From the NCBI RefSeq assembly GCF_027812955.1, contig NZ_JAPYZV010000002.1, forward strand, positions 186,001-250,000: 64,000 bases of DNA, given 5' to 3'. Source of the DNA: Pedococcus sp. 5OH_020 (GTDB lineage Bacteria; Actinomycetota; Actinomycetes; Actinomycetales; Dermatophilaceae). The notes beneath the pieces are model-generated. The model ran no database searches. It was not told the DNA's origin and saw only the letters and a program-made list of their open reading frames with translations. The position numbers were made by a program, and so were the translations under genes. This document shows positions 53,799 through 62,087 of this stretch, piece by piece; the stretch's first letter is position 1; each line of letters opens with the position of its first letter.

Positions 53799-54884
53799 TC
53801 ACGATGCCTCCGGTTCCGGTGGAGGTGGCGAGTCCACTCCGAGCTGGGGGACCGTGTCGTCGCCCACGTAGTACCGGATGACGCTGTTCGCCATCGCCAG
53901 CACGGGCACGGCGAACAGCGCTCCGACGATACCGAGGAGGAAGGAGCCGATCGCCACGGCGGCGATGACGGCCAGGGGGTGGAGGGCCACCGCGCGCCCC
54001 ATCAGGAACGGTTGCAGCACATGGGTTTCCAGCTGTTGCACGATGATGACCACAGCGAGCATGACGAGGGCGGCAGTGGGCCCCTTGGCGACCAGCGCGA
54101 CGAGGACCGCGACGGCGCCGGAGACGATGGCACCGACGATCGGGACGAACGAGGAGAGGAAGACCAGCAAGGTCAGCGGGACGACGAACGGCAGCCTCAG
54201 CACCAGTGCGCCGAGTCCGATCCCGACGGCGTCGACGCCCGCGACGATGACCTGCGTACGCGCGTAGTGGCCCACGCTCACCCAGCCCCGGCGGAACGCC
54301 TCGAAGGTCGGCTGCTGCGCCGCCTGCGGCAGCATGCGGACGAAGAACCGCCAGATCTGCCCGCCCTCGGCGAGGAAGAAGAACGTCGCGATGAGACAGA
54401 TGAGGAACCCCGCGACGAAGTGCCCGGCAGAGGTCCCCGCGCTGAGCAGCCCCGAGGTCAGCGCGTGGGAGTTGCCCTTGAGCGACTGCTGCGCCTTGGC
54501 GAGGTACTCGCCCAGCTGGGCGCTGGTCAGGTGCAGCGGACCCGTGCGCAGCCAGTCCGCGACCTGCGTGACTCCCTGCTCGGCACTGGCGCGCATGCTG
54601 CCCGCTCCACTGGCGAGCTGGGACCCGGCCAGGGCGAGCAGCCCGAACACCACCACGACGGTCAGCAGGAGGACGACTCCGGACGCCGCGCCGCGACGCA
54701 GCGGGGTGCGGGTCGTCACCGTTCCCACCACGGGCGACAGGAGGGCCGCGAAGAGGACCGCGACGGCCAGGGGGACGACGATGAGGCTGGTGGCCCGCAG
54801 GGCGACGACGAGGAGCGCGAGCGCCCCGGCGATGACCAGCAGCCGCCAGGCCCACGCCGCCGCCACGACGAGCGCCCTCGGCAC
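53799..54884 (-). CDS. AI-2E-family permease
   Basis: 361 residues from GTG 54884. About eight helices, with the family loop region (about 90-150) and the C-terminal TM pair LAVIAAVAIGSFLLGIVGAL. The start is doubtful: an acidic protein-like segment continues upstream in frame (DDSLPAEQRPSLRGPARDQV ... VLPEPEALVDLDDED) to a stop at about 55049 without ATG, GTG or TTG. An ATG with a good GAGAGGG site at 55043 lies in another frame. A one-base shift next to that ATG would give a protein some 53 residues longer. Confidence 0.8.
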   Translation of the reverse strand: MPRALVVAAAWAWRLLVIAGALALLVVALRATSLIVVPLAVAVLFAALLSPVVGTVTTRTPLRRGAASGVVLLLTVVVVFGLLALAGSQLASGAGSMRASAEQGVTQVADWLRTGPLHLTSAQLGEYLAKAQQSLKGNSHALTSGLLSAGTSAGHFVAGFLICLIATFFFLAEGGQIWRFFVRMLPQAAQQPTFEAFRRGWVSVGHYARTQVIVAGVDAVGIGLGALVLRLPFVVPLTLLVFLSSFVPIVGAIVSGAVAVLVALVAKGPTAALVMLAVVIIVQQLETHVLQPFLMGRAVALHPLAVIAAVAIGSFLLGIVGALFAVPVLAMANSVIRYYVGDDTVPQLGVDSPPPPEPEAS

Positions 54885-55114
54885 CGGGTCCTCGTCGTCA
54901 AGGTCGACCAGTGCCTCAGGCTCGGGGAGTACTGGCTCAGCTGCCGGCGGTCCCAGGTCCCCCTCACGCAGTACCGCCTCGACTTGGTCGCGGGCAGGGC
55001 CCCGGAGGCTCGGTCGCTGCTCTGCCGGGAGGGAGTCGTCATGCGCCTACCCTCTCCCGAAGTCAGCCGGCACGCGACGGCAGGACTGCGCACGGCCGCT
55101 AGGGGTACTGGCAC

Positions 55115-55510
55115 CTAGGCGGACTGAGTGCCTGACTGCGCCGTCCAGGGCTGGACGGCCACGCTGGTGGGGTAGCCGCCCATCCGGGCGCCGAGCGCGA
55201 GGCGGCGGCGCATCTCACGGATCAGCTCGTCGTTCGACGCGAGGAGCACCGTCTCCGTGGTGCTCAGCGCGGACGTCACGTGGAGGCCGTTCGCCTCCGC
55301 CGACCGGAGCACGACCTCACGGACCGGCACGGAGAACACCCGGGCCAACGCCAGGATCGTCTGGTTGTCAGGCCACTCGGCAAGCACCGGCGCGTCCAGG
55401 ATCGCCTCGAGCGTCCACTCGTCCAGGCACGCTCGCTGAGCCAGCATGTCGCGGCTCCAGCCGAAGTGGGACATCTGCTCCTGCACGAACAGACCGAGGC
55501 TATTGGTCAA
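55115..55510 (-). CDS. XRE-like helix-turn-helix protein
   Basis: 131 residues from TTG 55510, with GGGAG upstream; a longer frame to 55615 reads poorly. The N-terminal domain (about 5-70) looks like an HTH_XRE: LFVQEQMSHFGWSRDMLAQR, ACLDEWTLEAILDAP, ILALARVFSVPVREVVLRSA. The C-terminal part holds a helix with LIREMRRRLALGARMGG. Function unknown; possibly regulates the operon-like run that follows it on the minus strand. Confidence 0.65.
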   Translation of the reverse strand: MTNSLGLFVQEQMSHFGWSRDMLAQRACLDEWTLEAILDAPVLAEWPDNQTILALARVFSVPVREVVLRSAEANGLHVTSALSTTETVLLASNDELIREMRRRLALGARMGGYPTSVAVQPWTAQSGTQSA

Positions 55511-55702
55511 CGCGGGCTCCCAAGGTCGTGGTGACTTCCATCGACTCGTGATGCAACACGGTCCGCGCACCGGCGAGCGGCGACTTTGCCAAGCCTTGAC
55601 CATTCGCTCCCCCATTCGGTTGAGCAGCCTCCATCCGAACGTGGACCCTTCGCACTGCGTACGGACGCGCCATGGTGCGCGGCGTGGCGTGCGGGACTGC
55701 GG

Positions 55703-55730
55703 TTGCAGTGGGGCACCCAGCGCCTACAGT
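55703..55730 (+). promoter_or_regulatory. Leaderless-type promoter of the lipoprotein gene
   Basis: TTGCAG (55703-55708), 16-bp spacer and TACAGT (55725-55730) end 7 nt before GTG 55738; no Shine-Dalgarno site. Confidence 0.65.
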
Positions 55731-55737
55731 GCCATGC

Positions 55738-56145
55738 GTGTCCACGACCCTGACCTCGCGGTATGCCGTGGTGGCCCTCGGCGTCGTACTGCTCTCGGGG
55801 TGTGGGGCGGCGGGCCGTTCGCAGCAGGGTGCCGCCTCCGCGGCCGCACTGTCCTTCGAGCGGTCGGTCGCCGACGACCCCGGCAAGGCGTGCCGCCTCC
55901 TCGCGCCCAAGACACGCCAGGACCTCGAGTCGGACGGGCCCTGTCCACAGTCCCTGCGGGAGCAGGACCTCCCCCAGGCGCACGCCGTGCGGCGGACCCA
56001 GGTCTTCGGCACCGACGCCATGGCGGAGCTGGACGGCGACACCCTCTTCCTGGCCCTGTTCCCGGACGGCTGGCGGGTCACCGCGGCGGGCTGCAAGCCG
56101 CAGGCCACCGACCGGCCCTACGACTGCACCGTGAAGGGGACCTAG
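55738..56145 (+). CDS. Lipoprotein of unknown function
   Basis: 135 residues from GTG 55738. Lipoprotein signal peptide with YAVVALGVVLLSGCG (lipobox LSGC, Cys near 22). The mature part (about 115 residues) includes ADDPGKACRLLAPKTRQDLE and ends VTAAGCKPQATDRPYDCTVK, with two to four Cys. Similar small lipoproteins with a nuclear-transport-factor-like look are common in actinobacteria; this is unproven. Followed immediately by the 27-residue ORF. Confidence 0.8.
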   Translation: MSTTLTSRYAVVALGVVLLSGCGAAGRSQQGAASAAALSFERSVADDPGKACRLLAPKTRQDLESDGPCPQSLREQDLPQAHAVRRTQVFGTDAMAELDGDTLFLALFPDGWRVTAAGCKPQATDRPYDCTVKGT

Positions 56146-56229
56146 ATGCGTACGGTCTTCGTGTCCTACCTGGTCTTCGTCACGGCGGGCCTCGCCTTCT
56201 GCTTCGTCATAGCGGTGCTGCACCGATGA
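56146..56229 (+). CDS. 27-residue single-pass membrane peptide
   Basis: MRTVFVSYLVFVTAGLAFCF followed by VIAVLHR, one transmembrane helix. ATG 56146 directly abuts the lipoprotein stop, and its TGA (56227-56229) overlaps the ATG of the DUF6766 gene, so translation should be coupled on both sides. Peptides this short are often missed by gene callers. Confidence 0.65.
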   Translation: MRTVFVSYLVFVTAGLAFCFVIAVLHR

Positions 56230-56897
56230 GGTGGCTGCGGGAGCAGGGACTCACGCTGGCCTTCACAGTCCTTCTGCTCGGCGCTCTGGCTGGCCAGGCG
56301 GTCAGCGGGCTGGCGCAGGTCAACGAGCAAGCGGCGGATGCAGGGCTGGCGATGATGTCGATGGCGCAGTACCTGACCTCGTCGAGCTTCGCGGTGGACG
56401 TTGCCGAGAACTGGCAGTCCGAGTACCTGCAGTTCCTGCTCTACATCGTCCTGACCGTCTGGCTGCTCCAACGCGGCTCACCGGAGTCCAAGCCGTTGGA
56501 CTCCGCGGGACGGGAGAGCGACGAGAAGCAGAAGGTCGGGCAGTATGCCGCCCCTGGGGCCGCGGCCTGGGCCAAGGTGGGGGGGTGGCGCCGAAGCGTC
56601 TACTCGCACTCCCTCGGCGTGGTCATGGGAGTGGCCTTCCTCGGCTCGTGGAGCGCCCAGTTCGTCGCGGGCCGCAGCGCCTACAACTCCGAGCAGATCC
56701 AGGACCTCCAGGCGCCGGCAGGCTGGCTCGAGTACGCGAAGGCGCCGGACTTCTGGAACCGCACCCTGCAGAACTGGCAGTCGGAGTTCCTGGCGGTCGC
56801 CAGCATGGTGGTGTTCAGCATCTACCTGCGTGAGCGCGGGTCACCGGAGTCCAAACCGGTCGGTGAGCCGCACGGGTCGACCGGGATCGAGGGATGA
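56226..56897 (+). CDS. DUF6766 membrane protein with internal duplication
   Basis: 223 residues from ATG 56226. Four hydrophobic helices in two similar halves. Each half has an N-terminal helix (LREQGLTLAFTVLLLGALAG; SHSLGVVMGVAFLGSWSAQF), a linker, the motif NWQSEYLQFLLYIVLTVW or NWQSEFLAVASMVVFSIY, then the shared boundary sequence RGSPESKP. This matches DUF6766, whose role is unknown. It may act with the small peptide and lipoprotein encoded just upstream. Confidence 0.8.
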   Translation: MRWLREQGLTLAFTVLLLGALAGQAVSGLAQVNEQAADAGLAMMSMAQYLTSSSFAVDVAENWQSEYLQFLLYIVLTVWLLQRGSPESKPLDSAGRESDEKQKVGQYAAPGAAAWAKVGGWRRSVYSHSLGVVMGVAFLGSWSAQFVAGRSAYNSEQIQDLQAPAGWLEYAKAPDFWNRTLQNWQSEFLAVASMVVFSIYLRERGSPESKPVGEPHGSTGIEG

Positions 56898-56943
56898 GCG
56901 GACGGTCCGGGCCCTGCACCCGGGTCGTCGAGGCGGGCGAGGC

Positions 56944-57132
56944 TCAGAGGACGTCGGACAGCAGCGCCCGGACCTCAGCCTCTCGGTAGCGGCGGTGTCC
57001 GCCGAGTGTGCGGATGGAGTTGAGCTTTCCTGCCTTCGCCCAACGAGTCACTGTCTTGGGGTCGACCCGGAACAGCGACGCCACCTCCGCAGGTGTGAGC
57101 AGCTTCTCGACCTCGGTGGTGCGAGCAACCAT
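56944..57132 (-). CDS. bldC: BldC-type MerR-like regulator
   Basis: 62 residues. MVARTTEVEKLLTPAEVASL followed by FRVDPKTVTRWAKAGKLNSI and RTLGGHRRYREAEV is nearly the whole protein: a MerR-like winged helix without effector domain, as in Streptomyces BldC, which binds DNA cooperatively at direct repeats. The neighbouring Val/Leu-type dehydrogenase, DUF3073 and purM reproduce the conserved actinobacterial neighbourhood. Confidence 0.93.
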   Translation of the reverse strand: MVARTTEVEKLLTPAEVASLFRVDPKTVTRWAKAGKLNSIRTLGGHRRYREAEVRALLSDVL

Positions 57133-57323
57133 GACTTCTCCTCGTGCAGGGAACGTCTGTTAATAATCGGACAACCGCGACCCTTTGGGAACATTCCGTA
57201 CGGGTGGTCCGGCATGGCCCGTTCGGACTAGTCACAGGTCCAGCCCGTGAGCGGGATTACGCTGGGCTCGGCGCGTGACCCGCGCCGGCCGGCCGATACA
57301 CCCGAGCTCAAGGAGTCACCACC

Positions 57324-58415
57324 GTGACCACGTCCTCGCCGCCCCCGCCCACCACCTCCCAGCACGAACAGGTGGTCTTCTGCCACGACAGGACCACCGG
57401 TCTGAGGGCCATCATCGGGATCTACAGCACGGCGCTGGGGCCGGCGCTGGGCGGGACGAGGTTCTACCCGTATGCCACCGAGGAGGCCGCGCTGAGCGAC
57501 GTGCTGCGGCTGTCCAAAGGTATGGCCTACAAGAACGCGGTAGCGGGGCTCGACCTCGGCGGTGGCAAGGCTGTCATCATCGGCGACCCCGCTACGGACA
57601 AGACCCCTGAGCTGCTGCGCGCGTACGGGCGGTTCGTGGAGAGCCTTGGCGGCCGGTACGTCACCGCGTGCGATGTCGGGACGTACGTGGCGGACATGGA
57701 TGTCGTCAGCGAGACGACCCGCTTCGCCACCGGCCGTTCCGAGGCGAACGGGGGCGCTGGGGACTCCTCGGTGCTCACCGCGTACGGCGTCTTCCAGGGC
57801 ATGCGGGCCTGCGCCCAGCACCTCTGGGGCCGGCCCACCCTCTCGGGGCGCACAGTGGGGATCGCGGGCGTCGGCAAGGTGGGACGCATCCTCGCCGGGC
57901 ATCTGCTGGAGGACGGCGCCGACGTGGTTGTCACCGACGTCGACCAGCGCGCGGTCGCGGCGCTGCTAGCCGCCCACCCGCAGGTCCGCGTCGTTCCGAA
58001 CACCGGGGCCTTGGTGCGGGAGGACATCGACGTCTATGCGCCCTGTGCGCTCGGCGGGGCGCTCGATGACGAGACGGTGTCCGTGCTGCGTGCCACGGTG
58101 GTGTGCGGCGGTGCCAACAACCAGCTCGTCGTCGAGGGGGTCGGGGGGACGGCGGACCGGCTGAAGGCACGCGGGATCACCTACGCCCCCGACTTCCTCG
58201 TCAACGCCGGCGGAGTGATCCAGGTCAGCGACGAGCTGCACGGTTTCGACTTCGAACGGGCCAAGAAGGGCGCCACGGCGATCTTCGACCACACCCTCGA
58301 GGTGCTCGAGACGGCTGCCGAGCGGGACATCACTCCGGCGGCGGCAGCGGACCACATCGCCGAGGAGCGGATGGCCGCCAAGCAGTCCGGCGGCATCTGG
58401 CTGCCCGGGCGCTGA
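57324..58415 (+). CDS. Leucine/valine-type amino acid dehydrogenase
   Basis: 363 residues from GTG 57324, with AAGGAG upstream. The catalytic lysines are visible in [20 protein letters not shown] (K70 and K82 by comparison with leucine dehydrogenase). The NAD site is [20 protein letters not shown] with an Asp-ended strand (VVVTDVD), favouring NAD. The C-terminal helix is typical. Reversible oxidative deamination of branched-chain amino acids; Val versus Leu specificity not decided. The context beside bldC and DUF3073 matches the Streptomyces vdh locus. Confidence 0.92.
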   Translation: MTTSSPPPPTTSQHEQVVFCHDRTTGLRAIIGIYSTALGPALGGTRFYPYATEEAALSDVLRLSKGMAYKNAVAGLDLGGGKAVIIGDPATDKTPELLRAYGRFVESLGGRYVTACDVGTYVADMDVVSETTRFATGRSEANGGAGDSSVLTAYGVFQGMRACAQHLWGRPTLSGRTVGIAGVGKVGRILAGHLLEDGADVVVTDVDQRAVAALLAAHPQVRVVPNTGALVREDIDVYAPCALGGALDDETVSVLRATVVCGGANNQLVVEGVGGTADRLKARGITYAPDFLVNAGGVIQVSDELHGFDFERAKKGATAIFDHTLEVLETAAERDITPAAAADHIAEERMAAKQSGGIWLPGR

Positions 58416-58595
58416 GGCGCCAGCGGCCCTGAGCCTCCACCAGCCGGTAGTCCTGCCGCCAAACTTGCATCGCTCCTGTAGCGTTGTCCCCACGACATAT
58501 ACACGATTCCCGGGACCGCTCCGTTGAGCCGAGGCGCCTACACGGTGGCTCGACCAGGCGATGCCGTCCCGGCAGACGCATGAGGGGGTCACGCC

Positions 58596-58793
58596 ATGGG
58601 GCGCGGCCGGGCCAAGGCCAAGCAGACGAAGGTCGCTCGGGAGCTGAAGTACTTCTCCCCGAACACCGACTTGAGTGCGCTTGAGCGAGAACTGCACGGG
58701 TCCTCCTACGCGGAGCCGGAGCGCGTCTCCGACGACTCCGCCGGCGAGGACGAGTACGACGAGTACGGAAAGTGGGCCTCAGGTCAGCAATGA
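58596..58793 (+). CDS. DUF3073 protein
   Basis: 65 residues from ATG 58596. MGRGRAKAKQTKVARELKYF followed by SPNTDLSALERELHG is the DUF3073 signature, then an acidic tail (DDSAGEDEYDEYGKW). Highly conserved small actinobacterial protein, almost always near purM. Function unknown; the basic head and acidic tail suggest nucleic-acid or protein binding. Confidence 0.93.
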   Translation: MGRGRAKAKQTKVARELKYFSPNTDLSALERELHGSSYAEPERVSDDSAGEDEYDEYGKWASGQQ

Positions 58794-58910
58794 CCTGATC
58801 TCCACGACCTGACACCTCATGCGCGGGCCTCGGCTCGTGTGTCACCCCGCACCACGGGCGCAGCGCCATATAGGCCTGCCCAGGTGCGAGGTGAGGAGCG
58901 CGCAGCGGTC

Positions 58911-58922
58911 TACGCTCCGGTC
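58911..58922 (+). promoter_or_regulatory. Leaderless-type -10 box of the NCS1 permease
   Basis: TACGCT (58911-58916) ends six bases before ATG 58923. No clear Shine-Dalgarno site; a GAGGAG at 58893-58898 is too distant for this start. Confidence 0.45.
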
Positions 58923-60416
58923 ATGAGCACTGCCACGCGCGCTGACCCTCGGCGCCTCGGGGTCGAGACCACCGGCATCGAGATCGTCGACGAGGCGGAG
59001 CGCACCGCGCGGCCTCGTGACCTGTTCTGGCCGTGGTTCGCCGCCAACGTGTCGGTGTTCGGGATCAGCTACGCGGGCTTCGTCCTCGGCTTCGGCGTCT
59101 CGTTCTGGCAGGCCGTCGTCGTCACCGTGGTGGGCGTCGTGGCGTCCTTCCTGCTCTGCGGGGTCATCGCCATCGCGGGCAAGCGGGGCTCGGCTCCGAC
59201 GATGGTCCTGTCTCGCGCCGCCTTCGGCGTGAAGGGGCAGCGCGTCCCGGGGGTCATCTCGTGGCTGACCTCCATCGGCTGGGAGACCTTCCTGGCCATC
59301 CTGGCCACGCTCGCCACAGCCACGATCTTCAGGCAGCTGGGCTGGGGCGGCGGCACGCGCACCAAGATCGTGGCGTGCGTGGTCACGGCCGCGCTGATCG
59401 TGGTGGCGTCGGTTGCCGGGTACCACGTCATCATGCGGCTGCAGTCGTGGCTCACATGGGTCACGGGCATCGCGACCGTCGTCTACGTCGCCCTGACGCT
59501 CGGGCACGTCGACTGGCACGCGGTGAGCAGTATGAAGGCCGGGTCGGGGCAGCAGATGGTCGGCGCACTGGTCCTGGTCATGACGGGGTTCGGCCTGGGC
59601 TGGATCAACATCGCGGCCGACTGGTCCCGGTACCAGCACCGGGGCGCGGCCGGCTCCTCGATCGTCTTCTGGAACACGTTCGGCGGCGCTCTGGCTCCGG
59701 CCCTGCTCGTGATCTACGGCCTGGCGCTCGCCGGCTCCGATGCCAAGCTCCGAGAGGGCATCGCCGCCGACCCGATCGGCACGCTCGCCACCATCCTGCC
59801 GACCTGGTTCCTGCTGCCCTTCCTGGCCGCTGCCATCCTGGCGCTCGTCAGCGGCGCCGTGCTGGGGATCTACTCGTCGGGGCTGACGCTCCTCTCCCTG
59901 GGTGTGCGCATCCCCCGCCCGCGAGCCGCGTTCATCGACGGGGTGATCCTCACCGCCGGCACCATCTACGTGGTGTTCTTCGCCCAGAGCTTCATCAACC
60001 CGTTCCAGTCCTTCCTCATCACCCTCGGCGTACCCCTCGCCGCCTGGGCGGGCATCATGATCGCGGACGTCGTCCTGCGCCGTCGTGACTACGACGAGGA
60101 CGCCCTGTTCGACGCGCGGGGCCGGTACGGGGGCTGGGACTGGGTGTCGGTCGGAACGATGGCCGCGACGTCTCTGCTCGGCTGGGGACTGGTGGTGAAC
60201 AACTTCGCCGACGACGCCGCCTGGAACAACTGGCAGGGGTTCCTGCTGCACCCGGTCGGCCTGGGCACGTATACGACCGCGCAGGACGGCTCGCACTACT
60301 GGGAGGGCAGCTGGGCGTACGCGAACCTCGGCGTCCTCGTGGCCCTCCTCCTGTCGTTCCTGCTGACGCTTCTGCTTCGCCGTGGCACCGTCCGGCGTCA
60401 GGAGTCGGCCGCGTGA
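58923..60416 (+). CDS. NCS1-family cytosine/purine permease
   Basis: 497 residues from ATG 58923. About 12 helices. N-terminal family text ERTARPRDLFWPWFAANVSV is followed by FGISYAGFVLGFGVSFWQAV and the SAPTMVLSRAAFGVKG loop near 98-113, then DWSRYQHRGA in the middle. Imports purines, pyrimidines or related heterocycles with a cation. Located between DUF3073 and purM, so a role in nucleobase supply is plausible. Confidence 0.9.
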   Translation: MSTATRADPRRLGVETTGIEIVDEAERTARPRDLFWPWFAANVSVFGISYAGFVLGFGVSFWQAVVVTVVGVVASFLLCGVIAIAGKRGSAPTMVLSRAAFGVKGQRVPGVISWLTSIGWETFLAILATLATATIFRQLGWGGGTRTKIVACVVTAALIVVASVAGYHVIMRLQSWLTWVTGIATVVYVALTLGHVDWHAVSSMKAGSGQQMVGALVLVMTGFGLGWINIAADWSRYQHRGAAGSSIVFWNTFGGALAPALLVIYGLALAGSDAKLREGIAADPIGTLATILPTWFLLPFLAAAILALVSGAVLGIYSSGLTLLSLGVRIPRPRAAFIDGVILTAGTIYVVFFAQSFINPFQSFLITLGVPLAAWAGIMIADVVLRRRDYDEDALFDARGRYGGWDWVSVGTMAATSLLGWGLVVNNFADDAAWNNWQGFLLHPVGLGTYTTAQDGSHYWEGSWAYANLGVLVALLLSFLLTLLLRRGTVRRQESAA

Positions 60417-60420
60417 GGGA

Positions 60421-60456
60421 GCCCGCCTGGCTGGTCTCGCTGGACCTCCAGCGGGC
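60421..60456. terminator. Hairpin between convergent permease and repeat-domain genes
   Basis: GCCCGC-c-TGG pairs with CCAGCGGGC across a 17-base loop, 4 bp after the permease stop. No T-run. A second hairpin (GCCCCTG / CAGGGGC, 60474-60500) follows. Either may end transcription from both sides. Confidence 0.4.
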
Positions 60457-60537
60457 CTTCGGTGACCCCACCAGCCCCTGGTCCGCGCCCCGGCAGGGGC
60501 AGGTTAAGGTGCCGCCGCCGAAACCGTCGTAGCCACG

Positions 60538-61374
60538 CTACGTACCGTCTCGTCCCCGTGACTGCAGCCCCGTGTGCCAGTCCTCGCCGTAGGCGCTGTC
60601 GTCGTGCTCCTGCGGCCGGGGCGGGTTCCGGCCGTCCCACGCGGCGTACCCGCCGAACAGCCCGAACGCCGCCTCGCTGTCGATGACCGCCTGAGCCAGC
60701 ACCTTCAGGGGAGCCGGCGGCATGGCCTCCGTGAGCGCGCCCGGGTCACGGCGCTCGCCCAGGCAGACCAGGCGCGCCAACGGCTCCACGTCCTCCACGC
60801 CGAGATGGGCGCCCGTGACCAGCTGCGTCTGCACGGTACGCAGCACCACGGCGCGGTCGCCGGGGTCGACCTTGGAAAGGGCCTCGCGGTGCGCCGCCTC
60901 CAGCGCGTCGAGCGGGGCGGTCCGCAGGAGGTAGCGGTACTGCCGCACCACGACGTCCTCACCCGGCGGCAGGAGCGGCCTGTCTGACCCGTCCCACGAG
61001 TCGTACCCGGTGAGGAAGGGCGCGCTTGTGGGGTCCGCCAGGACGAGATGTGCCAGCCGGCCGAGCGCCATCTCGTTGTAGCCCGTCACCAGGAGTCCGG
61101 GCCTGCGCTGCTCCGCCTCGGTGATCACCCGGGCCAGTATGTCGGTGTCCTCGATGGTCAGGTCGGCCGGCGCCCTGGAGCGCTCCTGTGCGGTGCGGAG
61201 CAGGTTGGCGCGGACGCCGGGGTCGAGGACGGACAGGGCGCGCGCGTGAAGCTTCTCCAGCACCTGAGGAGGCGCGGCGCGCAGCAGATAGCGGTAGCGA
61301 CGCACCTCCGGGCGCTCCACCGGGGGTGGCGGCTCATGGTGCTCCTGGCGCCGGAGCAGGTGGCGCAGACCCAC
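60538..61374 (-). CDS. Protein with two copies of a YRYLLR repeat domain
   Basis: About 278 residues from GTG 61374; no clear Shine-Dalgarno site, so the start is approximate. Two homologous domains: the first begins RRYRYLLRAAPPQVLEKLHA, the second VRQYRYLLRTAPLDALEAAH. Both continue with LDPG/VDPGxRA..LLRT/VLRT, a middle helix and a Gly-rich GYxxWDG element (GYDSWDG; GGYAAWDG). Helical, cytoplasmic. No family recognised. The next gene upstream on this strand encodes a third copy. Confidence 0.75.
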   Translation of the reverse strand: MGLRHLLRRQEHHEPPPPVERPEVRRYRYLLRAAPPQVLEKLHARALSVLDPGVRANLLRTAQERSRAPADLTIEDTDILARVITEAEQRRPGLLVTGYNEMALGRLAHLVLADPTSAPFLTGYDSWDGSDRPLLPPGEDVVVRQYRYLLRTAPLDALEAAHREALSKVDPGDRAVVLRTVQTQLVTGAHLGVEDVEPLARLVCLGERRDPGALTEAMPPAPLKVLAQAVIDSEAAFGLFGGYAAWDGRNPPRPQEHDDSAYGEDWHTGLQSRGRDGT

Positions 61375-61545
61375 TCTTCGGAGGCTAGGCACGCCAGCAG
61401 GGCAAGGGCACCCACGAACGGCGCCCCGGTGCTCCACCAAATGAGGGACGTTCGGGGGCCCGAACACTTCTCGACGGCCGGGTTTGACTGCGGACGCCCC
61501 GGGCACCGCGAGTCACCGTGACTCCCGCGTCGCGCGTGAGGGCCT

Positions 61546-62034
61546 TCAGTGCCCGCCGAAAGCGGCGTCCGGCGAGCTCGGGCCACCGACGAAGTTGCGA
61601 TAGACGACCCGGGTGACGAGCGAGTCGTGCCAAGGCTCACCGAACCCCGCGTCGGTCCACCGCTCCGCCAGCGTGACCGGCTCGGCACCGTCCCAGGCGG
61701 CATACCCCCCGAAGAGGCCGAACGCCGCCTCGGCCAGCACGACCCGCTCGGCAAGGGCGCGCAGCGTGTGCGGCTCGAGGGTGGACATGACCGCCCCAGG
61801 GGTCCGGCGCTCTCCGAGGGTCAGGAGGTGGCCCAGCTCACGTATCTGGTGGCACTGCAGCCGCAGACCCGCCACGAGCCCGGTCTGGACCGCCCTGAGC
61901 ACGGCCGCCCGGGACTCGACCCCCAGGCCGTCGAGGGCCTCGGCATGAGCGGCCTCGAGCGCGTCCACGGGCGCCGTGCGCAGGAGGAACCGGTACTGCC
62001 GGACGACGACATCCTCGTCCTCGGGATGGTCCAC
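61546..62034 (-). CDS. Single-copy YRFLLR repeat-domain protein
   Basis: 162 residues from GTG 62034; longer frames upstream are Gly/Arg-rich noise. The sequence VRQYRFLLRTAPVDALEAAH is nearly identical to the second domain of the downstream protein, and FGLFGGYAAWDGAEPV repeats the Gly-rich end. The extra C-terminal tail (RVVYRNFVGGPSSPDAAFGG) is unique. A paralogue of the adjacent gene. Between it and purM are 53 bp. Confidence 0.75.
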   Translation of the reverse strand: MDHPEDEDVVVRQYRFLLRTAPVDALEAAHAEALDGLGVESRAAVLRAVQTGLVAGLRLQCHQIRELGHLLTLGERRTPGAVMSTLEPHTLRALAERVVLAEAAFGLFGGYAAWDGAEPVTLAERWTDAGFGEPWHDSLVTRVVYRNFVGGPSSPDAAFGGH

Positions 62035-62087
62035 GACTCGACGGTACGTCGCCGCGGCACGGACAGGAAGGTGCCCGGGCGCAGCGC

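Noticed and set aside
52245-55118. 957-residue open frame on the plus strand
   Set aside because: It lies antisense to the start of the GH38 gene, the SpoIIE-type gene and the AI-2E gene, is rich in Gly, Arg, Asp and His with no domain, and is a mirror effect of high GC in codon position three.
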